Shown piece after piece: positions 26,001 through 39,500 of a stretch of 64,000 bases of DNA; position 1 is the first letter of the stretch, and each line of letters begins with the position of its first letter. The position numbers were made by a program, and so were the translations under genes. The notes below the pieces were generated by a model that worked only from the letters and a program-made list of their open reading frames with translations, was not told where the DNA came from and searched no databases. Source of the DNA: Amaurobius ferox. Taxonomy: Eukaryota > Arthropoda > Arachnida > Araneae > Amaurobiidae. The stretch is taken from contig OX578140.1 of NCBI GenBank assembly GCA_951213105.1, positions 31,332,018-31,396,017 of the forward strand. The letters run 5' to 3'.

Positions 26001-29000
26001 CTCACTAATAATATAATTTGCGAGCGCATAATAAACGCGAAATCGGTCCATGGATTCGGGCTTGTGTGATAGGCGTGTCTTCCATATAAAGTGTAAGATT
26101 TAAGTTACAATATTATTTAAGGAAACACCATTTTGTAAAAATTTTTGCATAATTTTTGTAACTTAAAAATTCTAAATAGGTATACAGATAGAAATCTATA
26201 TGGACAATCTCTTTGCAATCCATCAGAGGTTTACAAAATCACAATCCGACCATGATCCTGATCTCCTCTCCCTTGTAGAGGCCCTGCTTACAAAAGGGTT
26301 ACCATATACTTACGTAAATATGAAAAAGAATATAATTGCTATAAAAAGAATAAAATGTAACTGTGAAAAAGAATAGCAAAAGGCATTAATTTAACCATAT
26401 GTGTTATTTAAACGTACCAATGATAAAAATAGATTCCATAATAACATCAGTGATGATTGTCTTATTAAACAGCGGCGACTCTCCCGTATCTCTGAAAGTG
26501 GCACTATATGGAACAACTATGGCAACATAGAAGGTACCGATGAGGATCAGCCAATCCCAGCACGTCTTAAACATACCATAATGAGACAAAATGAAGCGAG
26601 ACTTCTTAATGGCTGCAGCTTTGTACTCGGGCATAGCCGAGTTGTGGAGAAGATTCTGCAAGAAAAGCAAACAAAGTTACACGAAAAGTAACAAAGTTAC
26701 ACGAAAAGTAACACGAAAAGAACACTCGGATAATTTTCCGTTGCTTAGCGAACAAAGAACGTAAGTGAATAAGAAAGAGTTAAGTAGTAAGAGTTGTTTC
26801 CTTACTTAATAGATGTTACTAGAAGGGCTTTATTGATATCGATTCATTGTTTATTGAATGCTCATAGAGGTTTAATTAAATAGTTGGGTATGTGTGGGAG
26901 CTGTTAATTAATTTCAGACGATACGAATTCTAGTAGAATAGCTAGTCTTGTTCATGTTTATTGATTACTTTTAATCATTTACCGTAGGCTTGAAAAATAT
27001 GTATATACTATTGCTATTTTGCAATGCATAATTTTATTGGGAGGGAATTTCATTCAACTTTTTATGAATTGTTTCAACAATTTGAAAACATTCATCTGTC
27101 ATAATAATTGAAATAGTTAACTTGTGTGGGCCATTTTGCAAAAAAAGCAGGTTCTTTTTCCAGATCATACTAAAATCCAATTAGCATCAGCGGGTATCCC
27201 ACAAGTGGCTTATTTACCAATTTTTTTTAAATTGGTTCTATTAGTTTATCAGCTAGAGTGGATACATTCATTGCACAGACACACAGCCAGATGTCACTCT
27301 AAAAATAGTTTTTTCTTGTTCTACAGTATTCGGAACGTGTCGATACGTCGAAAACTTAAGTAGCCAAATCCAATACTTTCCGATTCTAATACTTTCCCTA
27401 TACATTGACATATATTGTAGGGAAAGTAAAAATTAGTATCATCAAATATGTTCACTTTCCATGTGGAATATTATACGAAAAATGTCATCAAATCATTCTC
27501 GTGGATCTAGTTTGTTCCTTTCACTAGAGAAGATACTTTTTGTAATAGCTTTATATTTTGACGCCTAAGAATTCATCAATAGTCATTTATTTCACGGGTC
27601 ATTTATTAATTAAATGTCAAATCCATTTTGATGAGGATTTTGCGCGTATAAATAAGTTACTCTGTTTTGACTAATAGGTTGACAAAAGTGCCCAATTACA
27701 GTTTATATGATATTAATTCAATAAAAATCACTGGCGTGGGGCTCAACTCGACTTTCTCATACGATAATCTATTTTTAAGTAGCTTGTGGGTTTTTTTTTC
27801 TTCAAATTTTACAAGTAAAATTTTGAAAAATCGGTATCTTTGGTCAAAATGGCTACAATTACATGAGTGTTAACCTTCACTTTACAGGATTGACGTAATC
27901 TTTTGAACGACACCATACTTGACAATGTACCACCGGTGGGGGTTACTTTACTCCCTCCCCCCCCCGAGGGGTCAATGACGTCACGAACATAAACATTGTA
28001 TCGCGGCTATTTTTGACAATAATGATTGAAACTATTAAGTCTCGTGATCACTGAGCCATATACTATAATCCTATTATGTATGATTGTGTCAAATTTTGTC
28101 CTATGCTACCATGTTAATAAAAATATAAAATTTTGCTTAAATTTCGAAGTTTTCGTTTGAATTTAAAAAAATTCTACCTAGTTCTAGATTTCTCGATAAT
28201 AAAGCCAGATATAAAGTTTCGTGAAAATCCAAATATATTTCTAGCAGCTATCGTGCACCCAAGAAATCGACCACAGACATATGCATATAGACAGACAGAC
28301 GGACATCCCTCCAAAAATAGTCAAAACGTGTGCAAGTGGTCTTAAAACATACATTGGCATAAAAATCTCGAAATCGAAAATTTTTGTGAAAACAATACTT
28401 TCTCAATACTATGAGAAAGTAAGAATATTGTGCTGAGGATCTTATATATCATAATTTCGCTGCGAAAGACGTAAAATGATTGCATTATGCAAGAAAAGTC
28501 ATATTTAGCTCACATCAGATTATTTCAAATAAAGAAAATTCGCAAAACCAAAAACAACTGAGAATTATATTCCATTATTTATTCTTTGGAAAATAATCCC
28601 CGAAACTTTTACGTTCCGAACTGAACAAAGTGTTTTCTCCGACAGAAAATCCAAAAGCGACATCAAAGTAAAACTCCTCCAGGCAGGATCTTTCTAATTT
28701 AATATGCAAAGCCTCAGACTTCTTTGTGATTCTTAAAGATCCGTTATGCTGTCCAACACTGCGAGTCTGCTGAATTTCAAGCATCGCAAAATCTGTCCGG
28801 AGAGACAAGCTAAGAATGTCTTCTAAAAATATTTTCGTCAAATTACAAAGGAAGTTCAGGAGGTTTGTCAGAAGGTCAGTTTCAGTCATTTTTACTTTCC
28901 CTTCAATACATGGTAATGTATAGGGAAAGTATTGGAATCGTGTTGAAAATCGCAACTCGAGTTTTCGACGGATCTACACGTTTCGGGACATATAGAACAC

Positions 29001-32000
29001 GAAAAGTTATTTTTAGCACGACGTCTGTGTACATACATTGTACACAGACGTCATGTCTAACTCATATGTCTAACTCATAAACTAATTGACATAATTTTAT
29101 AAAATTTTATAGTTAAGCCACTTGTGGATTACCCTTGCGCTGATTAAATTTTATTACGATTCGAAACTTGCTGGCCATTTCGTAAAAAAAACCTGTCTTT
29201 TAAGAAATGGCCAGAAAAAATAGTATGTATACACTCTAAAAATCTAATTGACCACATTTTATAAAATTTGGTATATACAGTAGTGGCCAAAATTGTAGAA
29301 ACCTTTCGGAAAAGGTGTATTTTTGAGGATTGATAGCTCATAATACGACTTTTTTTTTGTACCAGTACCATAAAATTATATACCAATGGAAAGATAATTT
29401 AATAAAGATTGTAATGCAATAACATTTTATAATTATTTTTTAATAAAACAGCATTTATAAAGAAAAAAAGTGAAATACGTAGAAAAAATGAGATATACAA
29501 AAATTCTCAGCATGTCAGTTAATACTTAGTTGGGTAACCTTAATTACGACCTTACAGCGCTTTTCCATGGAGTGAACCAAGTGTTTTAGTTCTGAAGCTG
29601 TTATAATGTGAAACCAAGATTAAATTATTGCTTCTGTTAATTGGATTTTATTGCTGGGTTGATTCTGACTAACAAGTTTCTTTAGTCGGCTCCATGGATT
29701 TTCGATGGGGTTAAGGTCTGGGCTATTCCCAGGCCATTCCAGCAGTTGAATATGATGATCTTAAATCCACTTTTTGCACACACGAGCAACATGACATGAA
29801 GCTGAATCCTGTTGAAATATAAATGCTTCATTATCTTGGAAATGATCACGTGCAGGAGGCTGCAGTTTGGGTTGAAGTATTTCATTTATGTATCTTTGGG
29901 CATTTATATTCTTATTGATAACGCAAATTCTGCACATACTTCTTGATGTCATACAACCCCAGATCATAACACTAACTGAGTGTAGGTGTAATGCAATCAG
30001 AATACAAACCTTCTCCGATTCTTTTTCTTTCGTCTTTTACGCCATCACTACCAAACAAGGAGATTTTGATCTCATCACTCCAAATTATACTGTCTCATTG
30101 TTCCGTTGTCCACTTAACATGGGTTTTAGCTCAGTTTTATATTTCCAACCTTTGTTTGAGAGATAAAAATGGCTTTTTTCGTGAAATTCTAGCATTTAGA
30201 CTAAATTCATGTAGTCTGCGCCGAACAGTCCTTGCACTCAATTTCACGTTGCATTGCGCCATTTCACCTTGTATACACCGAGATGGTTTTCTTCTGTCAC
30301 CTATGTACAGTCTCTTAATTATTCTATCATCACTTGCTTGTGCACCTTTTCCTGTCTTTACCAATCTGGTTTTGTAGTGACTGAGTCTCCTTATACCTCT
30401 TCAAAAATTTAGAAATGCCACCTTTGGTTAAGTTTTCCCTAATATTTCTTCTAATTTCTTCATAACTGTATCCTTGTTCACTTAATAGTAGTATTTTACA
30501 TCGCATTCTGTGTGATCAATGAACTCTTTGCGCCATTTCTTTAATTTTATTGCGTTTTATAAGCTCACTAAATCAAAGAACACACACACATACACACAAA
30601 AAAAAAACTAACTTGATAGAAATCACATAACACACTTATAAATGCTCTTTGACCTATTGTCTAATTGCCAAAACAAGATGACACCTGATTGGCTCTCTAA
30701 ACACTCATGCTCATTGGTTACATTCAAATGAAAGAAATCTACTTCATACAAACCTAAGCAAGTTGTGCTTCTTTTTCTGGTTATTCGGCTGTAACTTTTG
30801 ATAGAATACAGGTAATTGAATAAATGTTATTGCATTACATTATCTTTCCATTGATGTATAATTTTACGATATTGGTACAAAAAAAAGTGGTGTTGTGAGC
30901 CATCAAACCTCAAAAATGCACCTTTTCCAAAAGGTTTCCACAATTTTGGCCACTACTGTAAGCCACGTGTGGGTTACCCAGGTGCTAATTAGATTTTGGT
31001 ACGATTGGGGGAAAAGAAGGTACATTTTTTTCTGAGATGTCTGATAAAAATCGTCAAAATCTAATGAAAGCTTACGTATGCTCAAATGTATCAATTAAAT
31101 GCTTGTTTTATACTTAATTTTTAACGATGAAAAGAATAAGATCAACCTAGGACAACTCTAGGACTAGCCGTTCCAGTTTTTCGTTACTCCGCCTTTGAAA
31201 ATACGTCTAGTTACCAAATGAAAATAAAAATTGAATTAAAGTGCTCATTCAGTGTACTTTCATATTACCATGCGTATTATTTTGTGCAATTCAACTCAAT
31301 TTAATGAATTGTTAAAGAAATAAAAGAGAACGTGAATAAAAGTCTGCAGGGAAAATCATGTGCTACTCACATCGGATTTATTTTTCATGTATTGTAAAAT
31401 AAAAATGTATTTAAAGAGCATTCTAGAACAGTTATAGTTGATTGGTGGAACTCAAGAAATATGGACCACGGCAGTACTAGTACATGTCCGAATTTATTTC
31501 CATAGCTCTAGAGTAAAACTCAGGAATTTATCAATATATCCAATATTTATACAATAGAAATTTTCAGATAGAAAGAGTTATAAAAATCCCTGATTGAATT
31601 ATTTTATTTCCACTTTTCCTGCATACATGGTATAATGCGTAAGTACAATATTTTGACATTTTCCAAAATTCAAGTTTCGACGGATTTACACATTCGAACA
31701 TTCTTTAATTCCAATCGAACGATTTTGAAGTGATGTCTGTGTGTATGTATGTATGCCAGTATGTGTATGTATATGTGTGAGTCTGTGGATTCTTTAATGA
31801 ACACTTTGCAAATAATTAGTTCAAGTATGTATGCTAGTATGTATATGTGTGAGTCTGTGGATTCTTTAATGAACACTTTGCAAATAATTAGTTCAAGTTT
31901 CAGATAAAATAAAAAACATAACTCTGGATATGTATGCTTGTCTATTTCCCTTCTGTATTATATCGGATAGTAAACCTATTCAATACGGCTTCCCATAAAT

Positions 32001-33471
32001 TGAGATTGCTGTCATAAATCGTTGGGTTCTACGGGAATTCCATTTCGCTATTATTTAGATTTCAATTATCCGCTGCATCCAACCTGTAAAATTCTGTCCT
32101 TGGGAGCAATTCTAAAAAAACAATTATATTGCAGCTCAGAAATGGACTGCACCTATTTCTAGATGGTAAAACTACACACTGACACACTGAGCTATTGAGA
32201 TGATTATATTTTGTTATATTTTCGATGTGGACCTGACCCTACAAAGCTTTTATATTAAAAAAACATTAAAATAGCGACTGACATAAGTTGCAAGTGATCA
32301 GTAACATTTTGTTAGCGTGTGTCTGTTTTGTGCCATTTATTTATGACACTAAATTTTCTTTTTTTATTCAAACTTCCCTTTTTAAATCCAAATTACTACT
32401 TGTCGTCTACATTAAGGGAGCATTTACGAGAAGCTGAAAACTGCATTATATTAATAAATAAGAAGAATTTATAAATAAAATGGTTAATGGAAGCAGGGTT
32501 TTTCAGAACGTTCATCTCAAAAACCTTCGATTTGAATTTAAGAATGCTTGATACGCACTCTCCCGTCAAAAACTCGAATTCGAATTTTAGACCCCATCTC
32601 AACACTTTTCTTATATAATATACCATGCATGTAGAGAACTAAAAACGATTTCTCTAAGAATTAGTTATATAAGTTAACTGTTTTCCACACATGCAGAAAT
32701 TATCGCTGCGAGTTAAAAAATTTGATGTGGGCAACACATGACTTTCCTTATATAATACAAGGAATTTACTACTTTTACAGTTAAAAAAATGTTATTCTTA
32801 TAGTAGATACTTATATTCTTTTCAAGATGTTGAATTTTATTAAATTAGTCGTCATTTTCATTGATTTAGCGTCATTTTTATCAATTTGGGGAGATTTTTG
32901 TTAATTTGGCAACAATTATAAATGTCGCCATCGTCGCCAAAATCTCTCGCCAAGCGTTATAGACGGAGAAATAAGTTATTCTTACAGCAGATAAATGACT
33001 ATTGGCGTTCAAGTACAAAAGTATTACTCAAAGTATCTTCTTTTCATGAATGGAACGAGCTAGATCCTCGAGAATGATTTCACCAAATTTATCGCATGGT
33101 ATTACATATGAAAAGTGAACATGCTTCTCAATAGGAAATATATATTTCTTTATTTTATATAACTTTTTGATAATTTCTTTGAAAAATGTGCAATATCTCA
33201 AGAACGGTTCATGTTAGCGTGCTAAAATTTATGTCAATCGTTTTCTAATGAAAAATTACATAAGAAATGTTTATTTGAACTTTCTTAGCGGTTTTGATTT
33301 TTTGACGATTTTTTCTAAATTTCACTCGAAAATTTAGGGGGGTTCTGAACATTCGATTGCATATAAAAACAATAGGCTTCCAGCGTTTATGGATTGTGAT
33401 TTTTGTACCAAATTTTGTTCAAATCGGTCCATTCATTCGTCAGTTATCGTCTCCACAGACTCCCTGACACA

Positions 33472-33506
<35 letters not shown>

Positions 33507-36500
33507 CCAGACATCACTTCAAAAATGCTTGATTCGTGATCAGGGATGCTTGAAACGTGCTTTCTCGTCGAAAACTCAAATTCGAATTTTCGACCCCGTC
33601 ACAATATTTTCCTTATACATTATGTATATAAGGAAAGTAAAAAATCACCAAGTTCTGCTGTTTGAAGGCTCAATTAATTGTAAATTCATTTTTAAATGAT
33701 GAGGGATTATTTTATCTGGCCAGAGCATGTTCTTTTTTGGCTCTTATCCGTTTGGTTTACAGCTTTATAAAACATGAACTCCTGAAAATCTTATCTAAAT
33801 CGTATGAATTAAAATATGTGGAATAAATACGTTACTTACCTGTATAGCAATTTGAAACGTCAGATATTCACTTTGCAAAATACGGAAATTAACGAGTGAT
33901 TTTTAAAATATTGTTAAAATTGTCATCAGTGTCTGCGTGTGTGGCAAGTTTAAAATACACGAAATAGCCAGACATTTACACACATGAGAGATCGTTTTTG
34001 CCGCCTTAATTTATAGGACTTTGAAAAATACGAGCGTGTGTCTGTAACTACTCACCTATTGTACAGATATGAGATAGAACTGATAATTTTTATTCAACAC
34101 AGATGAACATATACTAATTTTTCTCATTGGTAGATGCATTCCATGGAGCAGTGATGGTAGTCATGAGAGACCAGCAGTGCCTTCAAAGAACCTCTTTGTC
34201 TTCCTAACGAAACCGAAGAAATCGGTGCTTCCTTATTTTGGGGAAGTATTTATTTCTCATTAGTTTTTCCGTTGAAGTTCGGATTCATTAATGACTGTGT
34301 TAGTGACTTTATGCAACGCTATTTTTTCCTCGATAACTTTAGCTAAATTGGTCTTATGTGTCGTCCCTTCCTCTTTTACATATAGACGGATAGAAACAAG
34401 CACACACAGACGTCTTTTATTATGCACACGTCAATGTACATATACGCATATGCAAATAACACACGTGTTTGAAACATGTCGTTGACTAAATTGACCTCGT
34501 GGCCATCCTCACCTCTTGCGCATATAGACATATATACAAACACACACAGAGATGTTTTTATTATCTATACGTCTATGCATACTCAAAAAATACATGTACT
34601 TAAAATTTGTCATTCGAAAGTGTCAAATTGGCCTCATGCGTCCTCCCTTCCTCTTGTACGTATTGACGCATGTAAAGACACATTTTACTTTCCCTGCAAT
34701 ACATGGTAATGTATAGGGAAAGTATTGGAATCATGCCGAAAATCGCAACTAGAGTTTTCGACGGATCTACACGTTTCGAGACCTCTAGAATACGAAAAAA
34801 CTATTTTTAGCGTGACGTCTGTGTGTGTGTCTGTGTGTCTGTCTGTGTATCTGTGTGTCTGTGTGTCTGTCTGTCTGTGCAGATTTTGTATCCACTCTAA
34901 CTGAAAAACTAACGGACCGAATTTCACAAAATTTGGTAGGTAAGTTATTTGTGAGAGAGTCTGGTGCTGATTAGTTTTGGGTACGATTCGGGATAAAAGA
35001 ACCCGCCTTTTTTTGTGAAATGGCCCGCAAAAGCTTGTATCCACTCTAACTGAAAAACTAATGGACCGAATTTTACAAAATTCGGTAGATGAGTCGCTTG
35101 TAGGTTACCCTGGTGCTGATTAGATTTTGGTAGGATTCGAAAAAAAATGACCTGCCTTTTTTTGTAAAATGGCCCGCAAAAATCGTCCAAATCTAAACTA
35201 AAGAACTGATTATACTCAAATATATCCATTAAATGCTGATTTAATACGTAATTTTTAACGACGAAAAGAATAAGACCAACCCCATTACACTAGGACTAGC
35301 CGTTCTCGAGATATTTTAGTTTTTCTTACTTTCCCTACGCCACCTTTGAAAATAAGCCCGGTTACCAAATGAGAACGAAAATTGAATTAAAAGTGAAATA
35401 AATTTAATTAAAATAAAGAGAACGTTAATATAAGTCTGCAGGGAAAGTCATGTGCTGCTCACATCAGATTTTTACTTTCCCTGCAATACATGGTAATGTA
35501 TAGGGAAAGTATTGGAATCATGCCGAAAATCACAACTCGAGTTTTCGACGGATCTACACGTTTCGAGACCTCTAGAATACGAAAAAACTATTTTTAGCGT
35601 GACGTCTGTGTGTGTGTCTGTGTGTTTGTCTGTGCAGATTTTGTATCCACTCTAACTAAAAAAGTAATTGGCCGAATTTCATAAAATTTGGTAAGTCACT
35701 TGTGGGCGAATCTGGTGTTGATTAGTTTTGGGTACGATTCGGGATAAAAGAACCCGCCTTTTTTTGCGAAATGGCCCGCAAAAGCTTGTATCCACTCTAG
35801 CTGAAAAACTAATGGACCGAAGTAAACAAAATCTGGTTGGTAAGTTGCTTGTGGGATACCCTGGTGCTGATTAGATTTTGGTATGATTCGGAAAAAAATA
35901 ACCTGCCTTTTTTGCAAAATGGCGCGCAAAAATTGCCAAACTCTAAAATAAAAATATATGTATGCTCAAATATGTCCATAAAATGCTTGTTTAATACGTA
36001 ATTTTTAACGAAGAAAAGAATAAGACCAACCCCATTACACCAGGCCTAGCCGTTCTCGAGATATCTTAGTTTTTTCGTATTTTCTCTACGCCACCTTTGA
36101 AAAGAAGTCCAGTTACCAAATGAGAACGAAAATTGAATTAAAAGTGAATTAAATGTAATTAAAATAAAGAGCACTTGAATATAAGTCTGCAGGGAAAGTC
36201 ATGTGTTGTCCACATCAGGTTTTTAATTATGTATACGTCTATACGTGTATCGGCTATACGCATATGCGAAAAACACACCTGCTTAAAGCGTGTCATTCGA
36301 AGAATTCCAATGTACGGATTTTCGGAATAACAAAGTCTGCGCGCCAGTACTTCTCTAAAAATTGGAATATTGTGCTATGATCTGGGACCCTGTTTACGGT
36401 CTGCATTCTCAACGAATAGAAATTGTGCAAAATAAACTTTTACGTACTATGGATTACAGATTGTCTGGCTATTGTCCTTATGATATGCATATGAGTGAAC

Positions 36501-39500
36501 TCAGACGGAAATATAGTTTAATGTCTCTTAAAAAAGAAGAAAATGGTCCTGCCTTTTGTTTTATTATAAAGTTTTAAATAACACTATTGAGATTGCCCCA
36601 CGTTACTTTCTTGTCTGGAATTTCATATACCTGTTAATAATACAAGGAAAAAAACTTTGTTTCATAATACTACTGCTAAACACAACTACCTTAAATGCTA
36701 TTCTATCTATAAATTTGTTGATTTATATAATAACTATTGTACTGATATTGATATATTTAATTTGACTCCTGTCTGTTTTTAAAAAGCCTGTTTGAATGCG
36801 CTTGACATGTATACGGCTTAGTATTCTTGTATCTTATATTCTGTTCTTATATGTTTTTATTTTTGTGTGGCTACTGTAATTGGATTTCATCTGTAGTTGC
36901 CACGTAAATTGAATAAAATAGAAAATATGACAACAACGTTCTGATTTTTTTTTATTACTTTTGCCCATAACGTGCACGTACGTACATTTCGCAAACTCTT
37001 TCATAGAATTCGATTTTTATTCATTTTTTATTTCATCTGATGTACATAAAATTAAGCATACTAAGGTGATTTAATATTATCTATTGGATTTAATGTAACG
37101 CAAATGCGCCATGCTCCAACTGGGTATTTGAAAAAAAAATATTCTCACACAAACGTCAAAACTTCTGTTGTTGTTTCCATAAAGAAAGGACAATGCACGG
37201 ATTTTTGATTTCAATGTTTAGACTTTTTTTAGGTACGCGAATGCAATAGTTAGAAAATTTGTATGAAGGTTACGCACATTATTTAGCTTTAGTTTTGATT
37301 TCATTTTGCTGTCTCTGTAGTGGCCGGATAGTTGGTAAAGAACTGCTCGACTCCTCCGCCTCTGATAGTGATTGCTCGGCAAGCAGCCTTCCACATCAAG
37401 TTGGTTCTCAGCCTCTGCAAGGGAAAAATATGAACATTACACTCATTAAACGGAATGTGTCACGTTATCTAATAATAACCATGTAATTCCGTTTTATACA
37501 GATGAAAATGTGACGTGAGTGCTGTGGTGAAAAGCTTTAAATGTGCATAATTAGGAAATTTGGAATAACTCAGGAGTAACGTGGTCGTGAATTGTCACAC
37601 TTGTACGTTGCTATCGTGGCGGCAAAACCCACCATTACCTCTTTGCACGAGTTCCTTAACATAATCACTAAATCAAAACACTACACATTAAAATCCACAT
37701 TTTTAACTTTTAAAATAAATTCATTATTTTTTTACTCCTCTTTTACTTTTTATTAAAATTACATCAAATTTAACAAAGGCTGAAGGAGGAGAATAGCACC
37801 AACTAGGTCTTTTGTCTTATTCCAAATATTAGAAATTGACCTTATATACATGAAGACTGGCACATACCTCTGTATTTCGGGTCTGTAGTTCAGCATGATT
37901 GGGATTTTTTGTCACTTCTTTTCTGACATTTGAAGCCAGACTTCGTCTTCTTCTTCAGAAAAAATTGAGACCAACTGTACATTTTTTCGGGATTTTATCT
38001 TAGGTGAAACATTTACATTCTTTAATGTTCTTATGTTCTGTACTTGACCTAAATAAACGCCCGCTACTTAAATGATATAGATTACACCCCCTCAATTTCC
38101 AAATTGCCTGTTTTCAACTAAAACCAGTCCTGAATTGCGTTTTCCCCGTGTAACCATGCTTGCTGTGTAATGCGATTTCTTTTTTAAAATATTTTCTGTT
38201 GTTTTCTTGAAAATGATAAATGCTATAAAAAATAATTTTATAATTAAATATTATAAAAAGCTTTATATAAAAAAAATGACATTCAAGCTTATAAATCTAA
38301 TCATTTTCAAAAATCATTTTCATGTGCTTTTTTGTAACACGAATTTGAATAATAACTGCATCTATTATCTCATTGATTTTCGTTATTTTCAATAGATATA
38401 ACTGAAAGACTTATTAAACAATTTTGTAGCATTCTTGTCCTTAGCTCATTATTTAAGTTTGAGAATACTTTTTTACCTGTAGCAAAAAATACAATAAGGC
38501 TAAGGTAAATAAATACTAGCCAAAAGCCAAGCTTTGAATGGACTTTGGGGTATTTATAAATTGAGTTATATTTGGAGGTAAAAGAATTATTTGGGATATT
38601 TATAAAATTGAGTTATATTTGGAGGTAAAAGAAATATCCTTAGCTAGTGCTGCTTGTTGAATTGTTTTGGGCTTCTTAATACGTTTATTTCACTCCGATA
38701 AGTAAAACGTATAATTTGGAACGCTAGAATCTTGAATTGGATAAATACAGCATGAAAAGTGGCTAACCATTGTCTTCCAAATCTTCTTCATTCAGCATCT
38801 CTTGCGTCTTCGTCTTCGTGATGTCCTTGTGAGAGGCAAGGAACAGCACGACTTCATGTTTCTCATTCTTGATTGGAACAATATCCAACAAACACCAGAA
38901 CGGCGCGGTAGCTAGAAAGATAACACAAAATAACCGTTACACATAGTTAGTTGTGACCACAATCCAAAGACATAGTTGATATAAAGATAACACAAAACAA
39001 ACGGGGTGGGACAGCCCAGTGCTAAGCGCTTGGGGATTACACTCGGATGATGCGAGTTCGATTCCTGAATCTGCTCAAACTGTTCCTGTGTTCACGCGGA
39101 GTATGGGCACGTTAAATATGTGGGTCCGTAAGTCATTTCGAGAGGTTGCTAGTAGGGAAAAGAGGGTACGGTCTCTGTGAATGCAGCCCCACTGAGTTCC
39201 GGTCTAAATAAACATCCTGCTATGTATTGAATTAGCATCACCCATATTGAAATTGGCGCGCTTTAGACAATTTATCAGTCCAAATAAAATGATTTATTCA
39301 TAATCACGTGCAAAATCCCTCTCAGAATATAATTTATATTTATTAACAATCCACGGAATAAACGACTGTTTAAGAATTCTGTAGCTTTACAATACAAAAC
39401 TATTACAAAAAGTGCCTTCTCTTTTGAATTGAGTATAAACCAGATTCACGAGATAATGATGTTAACACATTAATCGCATAATACTGAATATAAAAAGTGA

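Larger units (their letters stand above)
34300..36310 (+). repeat. ~150-bp tandem repeat interrupted by two hairpin-headed elements
   Basis: Units containing GACGTCTTTTATTATGCACA, TATACGCATATGCAAATAAC and CCTCCCTTCCTCTTGTAC recur from about 34330, 34480 and 34610. The array is cut at TTTT (34683-34686) and resumes at 36221 with TTAATTATGTATACGTCTAT. Confidence 0.6.

Noticed and set aside
34685..36000. Long minus-strand ORFs repeating [19 protein letters not shown] peptides
   Set aside because: They translate the duplicated block of the noncoding hairpin-headed elements; frames differ between copies and include microsatellite translation.
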